Source: Acidobacteriota bacterium
GTDB taxonomy: Bacteria > Acidobacteriota > Terriglobia > UBA7540
DNA length: 6,673 nucleotides
Assembly: GCA_021780055.1 (NCBI GenBank)
Contig: JAJXZM010000327.1
Span: forward strand, 1 to 6,673
Direction of reading: 5' to 3'
Shown: in pieces, positions 1 to 6,568 of the stretch
Layout of the letters: each line of letters opens with the position of its first letter
Position numbering within the stretch: the stretch's first letter is position 1
The notes under the pieces: model-generated
Told to the model about the DNA's origin: nothing
The model's input: only the letters and a program-made list of their open reading frames with translations
The model's database searches: none
Made by a program: the position numbers and the translations under genes

Positions 1-1126
1 CCACGACTGTTCCAAATGTGTTTTCTTTTCCCACTGAGCCGGCAATGATTTCCTGAAAGTCCATCTTGAAGTCTTCAAAAAAGTGCTTTGGCAGATTCGA
101 ACAGTGAAAGATGACGCACTTGTCCGGATCATCTCCGTAGTTATTGTTCCAATCCACAATCGCGCTCGGCGTCTCCGACGCCAACTGGAGCACGTACATG
201 CCCACCATGCCCGTCATATCCGTCTCGCAGGCGCTGGGCAAAAGGTTGTTGGACATCATGCTCATCAGGGTACAGGGAACGACTCCGAAAAATTCTTCCA
301 TCGCCGTCCAGCACTGAATAGATGTTCCAGCCAATTCGTTCGCCGACACCCACTCATCGATAACAACTCCAAACTTTGCCATCTTCAGCAGCGATGCCTG
401 AGGAACTCCCTCAGTTGAAACGTAGCCGTCAATACTTCCAAGCTTCTCCTTTACCTTCGCGTCGTCATCTTTCAAGCGCTGGATGCGGCCAAAGACTTCC
501 GAAAGGTCCAGTGGTTCCACCGTGATCCCCGCATGTTCCAGCAACTTCTCGCTGAAGCGGACTGTGTTAAAAGCCGCCGGCCGCGCCCCCACAACGCCCA
601 CCCGCAGGTTCTTAAGCCCTCTTACAATGCGGCAGGTGGCAGCAAAAGAATCGAGATCTTTCTTGAACGACTCCGAGGAAAGCGCGGAGGTATGGAGCGT
701 CGTCAGCGTGTAGCGGATACCGTATTGCCACAAATTATTGCAGACTGACATCTTTCCGCAAAAGCTGTCTCGCCGCCCGCCCATTAACATCTTGTTTGGC
801 TCATCGGGGAATGCCTGAACCAGAACCGGCACTTCCAGTCCGCTCATGCGCAGAGCGTTGGCTACGCCACGCTCATCACCAAAGTTCGGCAGCGATACAA
901 GGACACCGTCAATCTGGTCGGCGTGCCGCTTGAAAAGGTCCGCACACTTGCGCGCCTCCTGCAATGTCTCGACTGCACCGTGCTTAGTGTCGTCCGGTGT
1001 CAAGCAAACAGTCTTGTAACCGGCAGCCTCCAGTGTTCGAAGGACCTCTTGTCTGCCGTCGCGGGCAAGAACATCAGGAAAAAATCCACGATTGCCGACA
1101 ATCACACCCAGAGTTGTTCCATTCAT
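1..1126 (-). CDS. L-fucose/L-arabinose isomerase family protein (3' end outside window)
   Basis: Partial gene: 375 codons are open from ATG at 1126 to the left edge with no stop, so the C-terminus is missing. The start is set by a strong GAGGAGG ribosome site at 1134-1140, seven bases before the ATG. The protein is a ketol isomerase of the FucI fold, interconverting an aldose and a ketose with a divalent metal. I see a Rossmann-like N-terminal part (TTLGVIVGNRG, residues 4-14), the family stretch FPDEPNKM (106-113) followed by RRDSFCGKMSVCNNLW (118-133), and CETD (300-303) with VDWNNN (324-329). E301 and D325 lie 24 residues apart, the same spacing as the metal/catalytic pair E337 and D361 of E. 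coli FucI, from memory. The third ligand, a C-terminal histidine, would lie beyond the window. It is the last of three co-directional genes after an AraB-type kinase and AraD, which argues for L-arabinose isomerase activity. L-fucose or D-arabinose isomerase is the alternative. Confidence 0.9.
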   Translation of the reverse strand, partial: MNGTTLGVIVGNRGFFPDVLARDGRQEVLRTLEAAGYKTVCLTPDDTKHGAVETLQEARKCADLFKRHADQIDGVLVSLPNFGDERGVANALRMSGLEVPVLVQAFPDEPNKMLMGGRRDSFCGKMSVCNNLWQYGIRYTLTTLHTSALSSESFKKDLDSFAATCRIVRGLKNLRVGVVGARPAAFNTVRFSEKLLEHAGITVEPLDLSEVFGRIQRLKDDDAKVKEKLGSIDGYVSTEGVPQASLLKMAKFGVVIDEWVSANELAGTSIQCWTAMEEFFGVVPCTLMSMMSNNLLPSACETDMTGMVGMYVLQLASETPSAIVDWNNNYGDDPDKCVIFHCSNLPKHFFEDFKMDFQEIIAGSVGKENTFGTVV

Positions 1127-1133
1127 TGGTGAA

Positions 1134-1140
1134 CCTCCTC
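1134..1140 (-). promoter_or_regulatory. Ribosome binding site of the isomerase gene
   Basis: GAGGAGG on the minus strand, seven bases upstream of the ATG at 1126. It is the strongest Shine-Dalgarno match in this operon. It fixes the start of the isomerase and shows the gene is translated independently, although it follows araD by only 65 bases. Confidence 0.85.
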
Positions 1141-1191
1141 AACTAAGCAGCCAGAAATCAATGCCATGAATTCAAGTAGAACGAGGCCCAC

Positions 1192-1866
1192 CTAACTCTG
1201 CCTCGAACCTTTCTTCCCGGGCTGCCCGTACGTCGTGTGGTAACGGTCGTACCACTTCTGGACTTCCCTCTCCGGCAGCAGCCGCGGCTTGCCCAGCAGC
1301 AGTGCAAGATGGCACGTCTTAGCCACATCCTCGAGCATCACGGCAGACTTCAGCGCCGCACGTGGCGTTGGTCCAAAGGCAAAAACGCCATGCTGGGCCA
1401 GGAGAACCGCGGGTGCTTTGCCTATGTACTTCAGAATTCCTTCTCCAATGTGGTCACCCTGGTTGTCAGTGTACGGCACGCAGGGGACTTCAGCGCCAAA
1501 TTCATCGGCGATGGCTGTCAGGTATACGGGAATCGGTTGCCCAAGTAGCGCAAAGCTTGTGGCGTAATTCGAATGCGTGTGGATGACTCCGCCGATTTCG
1601 GGCCGGTGCCTGTAAAGGTAAAGGTGGTGCGGCAGGTCTACGGAGGGATTCCATCGGCCACTCACCTTCCGCCCTTCAAGGTCGGTCACCACCATGTCTT
1701 GTGGCCCCAGTTTGTCGTAATCCATGCCGCTCGGCTTGATCACGACCAATCCCCGCTTGCGGTCAATCCCACTTGCGTTGCCGGCATGCATCGTCACCAG
1801 GCCCGCCCGGTAAATTCCCAGATTGGCTTCCCACACTTCACGGCGGAGTTGTTCCGAAACTCTCAT
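1192..1866 (-). CDS. araD: L-ribulose-5-phosphate 4-epimerase (class II aldolase family)
   Basis: 224-residue protein, near the length of E. coli AraD (231). It epimerises L-ribulose-5-phosphate to D-xylulose-5-phosphate in the cytoplasm by a metal-assisted retro-aldol mechanism. The N-terminal EANLGIYRAGLVTMHAGNAS and KPSGMDYDKL match AraD closely. Zinc ligands are visible as H96 and H98 (THS motif, IHTHSNYA) and H159 (AQHGVF); D77 sits where E. coli has D76. The two residues that distinguish epimerases from fuculose or rhamnulose aldolases are present: D121 (E. coli D120) and Y213 in the C-terminal YGQ motif (E. coli Y229). The C-terminal segment is about three residues shorter than in E. 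coli, and W205 seems to replace E. coli H218. An AGAAGGG ribosome site at 1874-1880 lies seven bases from the ATG. The gene lies between the kinase (57-base gap) and the isomerase (65-base gap). Confidence 0.93.
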   Translation of the reverse strand: MRVSEQLRREVWEANLGIYRAGLVTMHAGNASGIDRKRGLVVIKPSGMDYDKLGPQDMVVTDLEGRKVSGRWNPSVDLPHHLYLYRHRPEIGGVIHTHSNYATSFALLGQPIPVYLTAIADEFGAEVPCVPYTDNQGDHIGEGILKYIGKAPAVLLAQHGVFAFGPTPRAALKSAVMLEDVAKTCHLALLLGKPRLLPEREVQKWYDRYHTTYGQPGKKGSRQS

Positions 1867-1873
1867 CCTTTAT

Positions 1874-1880
1874 CCCTTCT
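1874..1880 (-). promoter_or_regulatory. Ribosome binding site of araD
   Basis: AGAAGGG on the minus strand, seven bases upstream of the ATG at 1866. It supports this start rather than any internal one. Confidence 0.7.
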
Positions 1881-1886
1881 CTTCGC

Positions 1887-1903
1887 GGGCAGCCGCATTG
1901 CCC
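1887..1903 (-). other. Small hairpin between araB and araD
   Basis: A perfect five-base-pair inverted repeat, GGGCA / TGCCC, with a seven-base loop lies in the 57-base gap after the kinase stop and just upstream of the araD ribosome site. It has no T-tract, so it is not a normal terminator. It could be an mRNA processing or stability element, or chance. Confidence 0.3.
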
Positions 1904-1923
1904 CGAACACAACCTCCCGAAAC

Positions 1924-3627
1924 CTATCGCGAGACCTGCTTCGCCTGAAGCGCCTTGAGCCTCTTCATCACGTCGTTGGCGCCACGGCCAAAATAATCGT
2001 GCAGCGTCTGGTACTCCTTGAATATCCGGTCATACACTTCGTGGTTCTTCTTATGTGGCCTGTAAGAATTCTTTTGGAGTTGGGCCATCTTCCGCGTGGC
2101 CTCGAAAATGCTATCGTAGCCTCCCGCCGCGCTTCCAGCGGCTACCGCCCCATGCATGGCAGAACCTAGTGCCGGGCAAGTCAGCAGCTGTTTGGCGATT
2201 TTGATCTCGCGGCCCGTAACATCTGCGTAGATCTGCATCAGCAATTTGTTTTTTTCCGGTAACCCACCACAGGCAACCAGGTTCCGGACCTCAACACCTC
2301 TGGACTCAAAGGCTTCAATGATCTGCCGGGTGCCAAAGGCCGTGGCCTCTATCAGTGCGCGGTAAATCTCCTCAGGCCTTGTCGCCAGTCGAAGTCCCAG
2401 AAGCAAGCCTGTGAGGCCCGCATCCACCAGCACCGAGCGGTTGCCGTTCCACCAGTCCAGCGCCAGCAAACCTGATTCACCCGGTCGCAGCAATGCTGCC
2501 TGCCTTTCCAGGAGCTCCGTGAATGGAATCTTATCCCGGCGCGCTTCGCGATGGACGGACTCATGGACGCCGTTTTCAAAAAACCAGGCAAAGATATCCC
2601 CAACTGCTGACTGTCCGGCCTCGTACCCCCACAGTCCAGGCACCACGCCGTCTTCAACCGCCCCGCACATCCCCTCCACCAACCGGCGTCCACGCCCCAG
2701 CAGGATGTGGCAGATCGATGTGCCCATAATCATCACCAGGGACCCTGGTTCCGTCACGGTGCAAGCGGGCACCGAGACATGGGCATCCACGTTGCCGACG
2801 GATACCGGTGTCCCTTCACGCAAACCTGTTTTCCGCGCCCATTCGGCGGTCAACCCGCCGGCCCGCGCTCCAAGTGGATAGTAGGCCTCAGGAACCTTGG
2901 TCCCAATAACATTTTTGAGTGAGGGATGCAAAGCGCGGAAAAAGTCCGGCGAAGGAAATCCTCTGCCTTTCACCCACATGGCCTTGTATCCCGCCGTGCA
3001 GGTGCTGCGCTTCTCTTCTCCGGTGAGCTGCCACACAATCCAGTCGGCTGATTCCACAAAGCGTTCTGTTGCGCCGTAGATCGCAGGCGCTTCATTCACA
3101 ATCTGCAGCAGCTTGGAGAAAAACCACTCCGAGGAGTATTTTCCGCCGTAGATACGAACAAACTCTTCGTTCCGCTCCTGACCAACTTCATTAATGCGGT
3201 CGGCTTCCGGCTGCGCTGCGTGATGCTTCCACAACTTCACCCAAGCATGAGGATTCTTGCGAAATCTGGGCAAAAAGCAGAGCGGCGTACCATCATGCTG
3301 CACTGGCAATGGGCTCGAAGCCGTAAAGTCCGTGCCCAGCCCAATTACTTGTTCCGGTTTCACACCAGCAGACTTCAGCGCTTTCGGAATTCCCTTTTCC
3401 AGCACCAGCAGATAATCGCGCGGGTTCTGCAAAGCCCAGTCAGGCTCAAGCTTCGGACCTCCGGGAAGTCGTCCGTCAATCACTTTATCCGGGTAAGGGA
3501 CGATAACGCTCGAAAGTAATTCACCGTTCGAAATACGAACTACAGCTGCCCGCCCCGACTCGGTCCCGTAATCAATTCCAAGAGCGAACCGATCTTTGCT
3601 TTTGGAAGGAGAGGTCTGTCGTCCCAT
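1924..3627 (-). CDS. araB: Ribulokinase, FGGY carbohydrate kinase family
   Basis: 567 residues, matching the length of AraB (about 560). It phosphorylates L-ribulose with ATP to L-ribulose-5-phosphate in the cytoplasm. Two actin-like FGGY domains are visible. The N-terminal one has the phosphate-binding GIDYGTESGRAAVV (residues 17-30), GLGTDFTASSPLPV (96-109) and the AraB-type NPHAWVKLWKHHAAQ (125-139). SADWIVWQLTG (193-203) and the STCTAGYKAMW stretch (208-218) follow. The catalytic base is D281 in SVGNVDAHVSVPAC, followed by the LVMIMGTSICH segment (297-307). The C-terminal domain has ACGGLPEKN (452-460) and ADVTGREI (468-475). The start has an AGGAGG ribosome site at 3639-3644, eleven bases upstream. 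It is the first gene of the operon, facing away from the GH15 gene across a 378-base divergent region. The AraB-specific motifs and araD next door favour L-ribulose over L-fuculose, xylulose or glycerol as substrate. Confidence 0.93.
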   Translation of the reverse strand: MGRQTSPSKSKDRFALGIDYGTESGRAAVVRISNGELLSSVIVPYPDKVIDGRLPGGPKLEPDWALQNPRDYLLVLEKGIPKALKSAGVKPEQVIGLGTDFTASSPLPVQHDGTPLCFLPRFRKNPHAWVKLWKHHAAQPEADRINEVGQERNEEFVRIYGGKYSSEWFFSKLLQIVNEAPAIYGATERFVESADWIVWQLTGEEKRSTCTAGYKAMWVKGRGFPSPDFFRALHPSLKNVIGTKVPEAYYPLGARAGGLTAEWARKTGLREGTPVSVGNVDAHVSVPACTVTEPGSLVMIMGTSICHILLGRGRRLVEGMCGAVEDGVVPGLWGYEAGQSAVGDIFAWFFENGVHESVHREARRDKIPFTELLERQAALLRPGESGLLALDWWNGNRSVLVDAGLTGLLLGLRLATRPEEIYRALIEATAFGTRQIIEAFESRGVEVRNLVACGGLPEKNKLLMQIYADVTGREIKIAKQLLTCPALGSAMHGAVAAGSAAGGYDSIFEATRKMAQLQKNSYRPHKKNHEVYDRIFKEYQTLHDYFGRGANDVMKRLKALQAKQVSR

Positions 3628-3669
3628 CGCTTAACCCGCCTCCTGTTTTCGCCTCTTGAGAGCCAGCCA

Positions 3670-3698
3670 ATATTACTAAGGAAATGACAAAGCCGCAA
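3670..3698 (-). promoter_or_regulatory. Candidate sigma70-like promoter of the araB-araD-isomerase operon
   Basis: On the minus strand, TTGCGG (3693-3698) and TAATAT (3670-3675) are separated by 17 bases. They match the -35 consensus at 3 of 6 positions and the -10 at 4 of 6. Transcription would start near 3663, giving a leader of roughly 35 bases that contains the AGGAGG site. Position and spacing are good but the hexamers are weak, as expected for a regulated promoter. Confidence 0.35.
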
Positions 3699-3728
3699 AT
3701 CCCTTTCCGCTCACTAATTTCGCCCTTA

Positions 3729-3756
3729 TTGCCTTCGTTTATTCGAGATATTTAAT
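3729..3756 (+). promoter_or_regulatory. Candidate plus-strand promoter upstream of GH15 leader / putative RNA
   Basis: TTGCCT (3729-3734) and TTTAAT (3751-3756) are separated by 16 bases. The -10 matches the consensus at 5 of 6 positions, the -35 at only 3 of 6. Initiation would fall near 3763, about 240 bases before the GH15 start codon. That coincides with the left edge of the segment with nested complementarity. Confidence 0.35.
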
Positions 3757-3762
3757 CAATGC

Positions 3763-3980
3763 AAGCGAAGGGGCATATCGTTCTTCAGGCACTGGAGCAA
3801 GCAACGGGGCCCATCGGCCTGTTCCGTGCCTTATTGGCAGCATGGGTTGCTTCTGTGCTCCCCCGAAAGCGTTTCCCGAGGGACCTGCTATTTGAAGGTG
3901 AAGAGTGGAGTGCTCGGGGATTTCGTCGCGAAGCTCCACTCGCAGGGTGGTAAGATTGTCGCCTGCGTTGTTGCTTCGAT
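3763..3980 (+). ncRNA. Putative structured RNA or structured 5' leader (6S-like at best)
   Basis: About 215 bases with several nested complementary segments. The outer stem pairs CGAAG (3766-3770) with CTTCG (3974-3978) and CAGGC (3786-3790) with GCCTG (3961-3965), with imperfect pairing between. Inside, TGGAGC (3793-3798) faces GCTCCA (3933-3938). A hairpin follows with AAGCAA and CCCAT (3799-3814) against ATGGG and TTGCTT (3842-3852), capped by TGCC/GGCA. Another has TCCC..GAAA (3859-3868) against TTTC..GGGA (3872-3883). An alternative eight-base stem, GAGTGGAG (3903-3910) with CTCCACTC (3934-3941), competes with the TGGAGC pairing. Size, closed ends, a 3'-side hairpin and a GCCTGCG segment near the 3' end recall 6S RNA, but I cannot confirm this by alignment. 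It could equally be a regulatory leader of the GH15 mRNA, or chance pairing in GC-rich DNA. Confidence 0.27.
3903..3941 (+). repeat. Eight-base perfect inverted repeat
   Basis: GAGTGGAG at 3903-3910 and CTCCACTC at 3934-3941, separated by 23 bases that contain a smaller TTCG-tcg-CGAA hairpin. It lies about 65 bases before the GH15 start codon. No T-tract follows, so it is not a standard terminator. Confidence 0.6.
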
Positions 3981-3991
3981 CAATTACAATC

Positions 3992-3997
3992 GGGGGA
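3992..3997 (+). promoter_or_regulatory. Ribosome binding site deciding the GH15 start
   Basis: GGGGGA lies eight bases before the ATG at 4006. It supports this start over the in-frame ATG at 3826, whose extra 60 codons do not resemble the family. Confidence 0.6.
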
Positions 3998-4005
3998 AAT
4001 TCCGC

Positions 4006-5877
4006 ATGGGCTACCAACCAATCGAAAACTACGGAATCATCGGTGACCTGCACACCGTTGCGCTGATCGGCATGAACGGGTCAATCGACTGGCTGTGTTT
4101 TCCGAGCTTTGACTCTCCAAGCGTCTTCGCGGCGATGCTTGACAACGAAAAGGGCGGCAGGTTCCAGATATCCCCCACCGTCGAGGGCATAACGTACAAG
4201 CAGCTTTACTGGCCCGAAACAAACGTGCTGGTCACGCGCTTTCTGTCAACTGCCGGCGTCGCTGAAATTACCGATTACATGCCCATCGATAACAAATGCA
4301 GTTGGGAAGGCAAGCACCAACTGGTACGGCGAGTTCGAGTTGTCCGAGGAAGCATGCCCTTTCGGATGGCCTGCCAGCCCGCCTTCAATTATGCGCGCGA
4401 CATGCACACGACGCGAATACTCCCAAAGGGAGTCTGTTTCGAATCGCCAAGCTTGCACCTCGGGCTTGCGACTAACGTACCACTGAAGAGCGATGGCAAG
4501 AATGGAGTGACAGCAGAATTCACCTTGGGAGAAGAAGAGAACGCGATCTTTCTGCTCCAGGCAATGCCGCCGGGCACAGGCTGCGGCACACCCATATCGG
4601 AATCTACTGAAGAAGAGCTTTTCCAGAGTACGGTTAACTACTGGCGCCAATGGCTCTCGCGTTGCCGGTACAAAGGCCGATGGAGGGAAATGGTTTACCG
4701 GTCGGCGCTAGTTCTGAAACTACTCACCTACCACCCAACGGGGGCTATTGTTGCAGCACCCACTTGCAGCTTGCCGGAGCATATCGGTGGTGAGCGTAAC
4801 TGGGATTATCGCTACACCTGGATTCGCGACGCGGCTTTTGCACTTTATGCCTTGATGCGGCTCGGCTTTACGGAGGAAGCAGCCAAATTTATGCAATGGC
4901 TGGAAGCCCGTTGCCACGAGCGGCGTGCAGACGGGTCGCTCCAGATCATGTACGGCATTGACGGCCGGCATGAACTGGACGAATTCACCCTGGACCACCT
5001 GGAAGGCTACAAGGGGTCCAAGCCTGTCCGCGTGGGAAACGCCGCCTCGAACCAATTGCAACTGGACATTTACGGCGAACTGATGGACTCCGTCTATCTT
5101 TACAATAAGTATGGCAGCCCAATTTCCTATGAGTTATGGGTTGAACTTCGCCAACTGTTAAATTGGGTCTGCGACAACTGGAATCAGCCCGACGACGGAG
5201 TCTGGGAGGTCCGGGGCGGGCGCAAACATTTTGTGTATTCAAAAGTCATGTGTTGGGTGGCTTTGGACCGCGGCCTGCGACTGGCCGATAAGCGTTCGTT
5301 CCCGGCGGATCGCGATCGCTGGCTGAAGACCCGCGATGCAATTTACGAAGAGGTCCTCAACAAGGGGTGGAATGCAAGCCGGCAGGCCTTTGTGCAATAC
5401 TACGGCTGCAACTGCCTCGATGCTTCCAGCCTGATCATGCCGCTGGTTTTCTTTATGTCACCCACTGATCCCAGGATGATCAAGACGATTGAGGCGATTA
5501 ACCGCCCTCCCGACAAAGGCGGCCTCGTGTCCAATAGCCTTGCTTACCGTTACAATGCCGGCGCAGGAATTGACGGTCTTCAAGGGGACGAGGGCACATT
5601 CAATATGTGTACATTCTGGCTGGTTGAGGCATTGACGCGTGCCGGACGCGTCGACAGGCGGCGACTGGACCAGGCTGTATTGATCTTCGATAAGATGCTA
5701 AGTTATGCGAACCACCTGGGTCTTTACGCGGAAGAAACGGGCCCTTGCGCAGAAGGATTGGGAAATTTCCCGCAGGCTTTTACGCACGTTGCACTGATCA
5801 GCGCCGCTTTCAATCTGGATAGGGCTTTGAGCTCCAACGACAACGTATGGCCGGGATTGGCCGTTGCTCCCTGGTAG
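4006..5877 (+). CDS. Glycoside hydrolase family 15 protein (glucoamylase/trehalase-like)
   Basis: 623 residues, the usual size of bacterial GH15 proteins. These are inverting exo-hydrolases releasing glucose from alpha-glucosides; bacterial members include glucoamylases, glucodextranases and trehalases. The family N-terminus is plain: [18 protein letters not shown] followed by [13 protein letters not shown] (5-37). A beta-sandwich domain covers about residues 1-215 and an (alpha/alpha)6 barrel about 225-610. In the barrel I see [18 protein letters not shown] (261-278), then [10 protein letters not shown] (396-405) with the likely general acid E401, [12 protein letters not shown] (412-423), and [19 protein letters not shown] (525-543) with the likely general base E529. 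[13 protein letters not shown] (586-598) closes the barrel. No signal peptide or membrane segment is seen, so it is probably cytoplasmic, acting on trehalose or maltodextrin. The start at 4006 has a GGGGGA site at 3992-3997 and places the conserved motif at the N-terminus; an upstream ATG at 3826 would add 60 unrelated residues. Confidence 0.93.
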   Translation: MGYQPIENYGIIGDLHTVALIGMNGSIDWLCFPSFDSPSVFAAMLDNEKGGRFQISPTVEGITYKQLYWPETNVLVTRFLSTAGVAEITDYMPIDNKCSWEGKHQLVRRVRVVRGSMPFRMACQPAFNYARDMHTTRILPKGVCFESPSLHLGLATNVPLKSDGKNGVTAEFTLGEEENAIFLLQAMPPGTGCGTPISESTEEELFQSTVNYWRQWLSRCRYKGRWREMVYRSALVLKLLTYHPTGAIVAAPTCSLPEHIGGERNWDYRYTWIRDAAFALYALMRLGFTEEAAKFMQWLEARCHERRADGSLQIMYGIDGRHELDEFTLDHLEGYKGSKPVRVGNAASNQLQLDIYGELMDSVYLYNKYGSPISYELWVELRQLLNWVCDNWNQPDDGVWEVRGGRKHFVYSKVMCWVALDRGLRLADKRSFPADRDRWLKTRDAIYEEVLNKGWNASRQAFVQYYGCNCLDASSLIMPLVFFMSPTDPRMIKTIEAINRPPDKGGLVSNSLAYRYNAGAGIDGLQGDEGTFNMCTFWLVEALTRAGRVDRRRLDQAVLIFDKMLSYANHLGLYAEETGPCAEGLGNFPQAFTHVALISAAFNLDRALSSNDNVWPGLAVAPW

Positions 5878-5902
5878 TCGTTTTGGGAAACCACGGCTGC
5901 CA

Positions 5903-5928
5903 GTCTGAATTCAGTTAGATTTTCAGAC
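5903..5928. repeat. Seven-base inverted repeat downstream of GH15
   Basis: GTCTGAA (5903-5909) and TTCAGAC (5922-5928) with a 12-base loop, 25 bases after the GH15 stop. The stem is AT-rich and no T-run follows, so it is at best a weak stop signal. It sits just before a much better inverted repeat. Confidence 0.4.
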
Positions 5929-5936
5929 CTGAAATG

Positions 5937-5977
5937 GTGATTCCCCAGGAAGGAGCTCCGAGTCCATGGGGAATCAC
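5937..5977. terminator. Candidate bidirectional terminator between convergent genes
   Basis: A perfect 11-base inverted repeat, GTGATTCCCCA (5937-5947) and TGGGGAATCAC (5967-5977), with a 19-base loop, in the 199-base space between the GH15 stop and the HU stop. The position between converging genes suits a stop for both. There is no strong T-tract on either strand (GCATTTAAACTTT follows on the plus side), so it may be a non-canonical terminator or a 3' end stabiliser. Confidence 0.5.
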
Positions 5978-6076
5978 GCATTTAAACTTTGGAAAATCAT
6001 CCGCCAGCCGCCATTGACAAGCCTCTCATGCTGACCGAGGAAACTCGCCAAAAACTTCTGCCGCTCTGCTGGTATG

Positions 6077-6376
6077 TTATTTCTTCTTGGGTGGAACGAC
6101 GGCGTCCTTAAAAGCCTTTGCCAAACGGAACTTAACGACAGTCTTGGCGGGAATCTTAATGGTTGCTCCGGTTTGAGGGTTACGACCCGTGCGTTCCTTG
6201 CGGTGAGCCTTAACGGCCTTGCCTATGCCAGGAATAACGAATTGCCCGCCACTCTTGCACTCCTTAGTGGCCAGTCCCACAAGCTCTTCGAGCACGCCGG
6301 CCGCGGCCTTCTTCTGCAACCCGACCTTATCAGCCAGGTGAGAGACCACTTGGGTCTTGGTCATCACTTTTGCCAT
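6077..6376 (-). CDS. HU family DNA-binding protein
   Basis: 99 residues, slightly longer than the usual 90. HU proteins are small dimeric nucleoid proteins that bend DNA non-specifically. The N-terminal helical part (MTKTQVVSHLADKVGL, 5-20, and the following helix to about 42) forms the dimer body. FVIPGIGKAV (46-55) leads into the beta-arm, which carries GRNPQTG (64-70). P67 is the proline expected to intercalate between base pairs. IKIPAKTVVKFRLAKAFKDAV (73-93) completes the fold, and the protein ends in a basic PPKKK tail. The start at 6376 has an AGGAG site six bases upstream (6383-6387, within GAGAGGAG); a second in-frame ATG at codon 5 is less well placed. It converges on GH15 and stands alone, with its own promoter. 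IHF is unlikely given the N-terminus and solitary setting. Confidence 0.95.
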   Translation of the reverse strand: MAKVMTKTQVVSHLADKVGLQKKAAAGVLEELVGLATKECKSGGQFVIPGIGKAVKAHRKERTGRNPQTGATIKIPAKTVVKFRLAKAFKDAVVPPKKK

Positions 6377-6436
6377 TTGCTGCTCCTCTCCTGAAATTTA
6401 GATGCTGGGTTCCCCTTTCGTCGACACGAAATGCGA

Positions 6437-6465
6437 ACTCTAAGCAATAACCCTGCAACTGTCAA
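6437..6465 (-). promoter_or_regulatory. Sigma70-like promoter of the HU gene
   Basis: On the minus strand, a perfect -35 TTGACA (6460-6465) is followed after exactly 17 bases by TAGAGT (6437-6442), which matches TATAAT at 4 of 6 positions including T1, A2 and T6. Initiation near 6430 would give a leader of about 54 bases carrying the GAGAGGAG ribosome site. This is the best promoter match in the window. Confidence 0.65.
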
Positions 6466-6524
6466 GGCATTGATTTACCGCGTCTGAAATCTGAATGCCA
6501 CTATTTTGCCTGTTTTGTCAAGGC
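6460..6524. repeat. Direct repeat TGTCAAGGC upstream of HU
   Basis: The nine-base word TGTCAAGGC occurs at 6460-6468 and again at 6516-6524, 56 bases apart. The first copy contains the HU -35 box. The second also contains a perfect TTGACA on the minus strand but no acceptable -10 follows at 16 to 18 bases. It may be a regulator half-site or a coincidence. Confidence 0.35.
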
Positions 6525-6568
6525 CTGCCGTACACTCTCCCCCAACCGTCATCACGTAAACATTACCT

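Larger units (their letters stand above)
3628..4005. other. Divergent intergenic region, araB / GH15
   Basis: 378 bases with no convincing gene. It must hold the promoter and any operator for the leftward arabinose operon and the leader of the rightward GH15 gene. I see a possible promoter on each strand and several inverted repeats in the right-hand two thirds. I did not find a convincing palindromic operator of the LacI or AraR kind near the araB promoter candidate. Open frames crossing this region on both strands have no family resemblance and no proper ribosome site. Confidence 0.7.

Noticed and set aside
83..418. Plus-strand open frame of 111 codons
   Set aside because: It lies opposite the isomerase gene, whose minus-strand frame is continuous and shows clear family motifs.
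1192..1866. L-fuculose-phosphate or rhamnulose-phosphate aldolase as the identity of the class II aldolase-fold protein
   Set aside because: D121 and the C-terminal YGQ with Y213 match the residues specific to AraD epimerases, and the neighbour is an AraB-type kinase.
3941..3967. Hairpin CGCAGG / CCTGCG with 15-base loop as an intrinsic terminator
   Set aside because: No T-tract follows and it lies just upstream of the GH15 ribosome site. Its right arm also overlaps the proposed outer stem, so it is only an alternative pairing.
3984..3990. TTACAAT as a -10 box for GH15
   Set aside because: Transcription would begin within or after the ribosome site at 3992-3997, and no -35 lies at the right distance.
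3826..4005. In-frame 60-codon N-terminal extension of the GH15 protein from ATG 3826
   Set aside because: The extra residues do not resemble the GH15 N-terminus, which begins naturally at 4006 with [10 protein letters not shown] after a GGGGGA site. The extension overlaps the region of inverted repeats.
3739..4053. Minus-strand open frame of 104 codons across the divergent region
   Set aside because: It overlaps the GH15 start and shows no recognisable motif. It is best explained by chance openness in GC-rich DNA.
6365..6376. Second in-frame ATG (codon 5) as the HU start
   Set aside because: The upstream ATG at 6376 has the better-spaced AGGAG site and gives the MAK start common in HU proteins.
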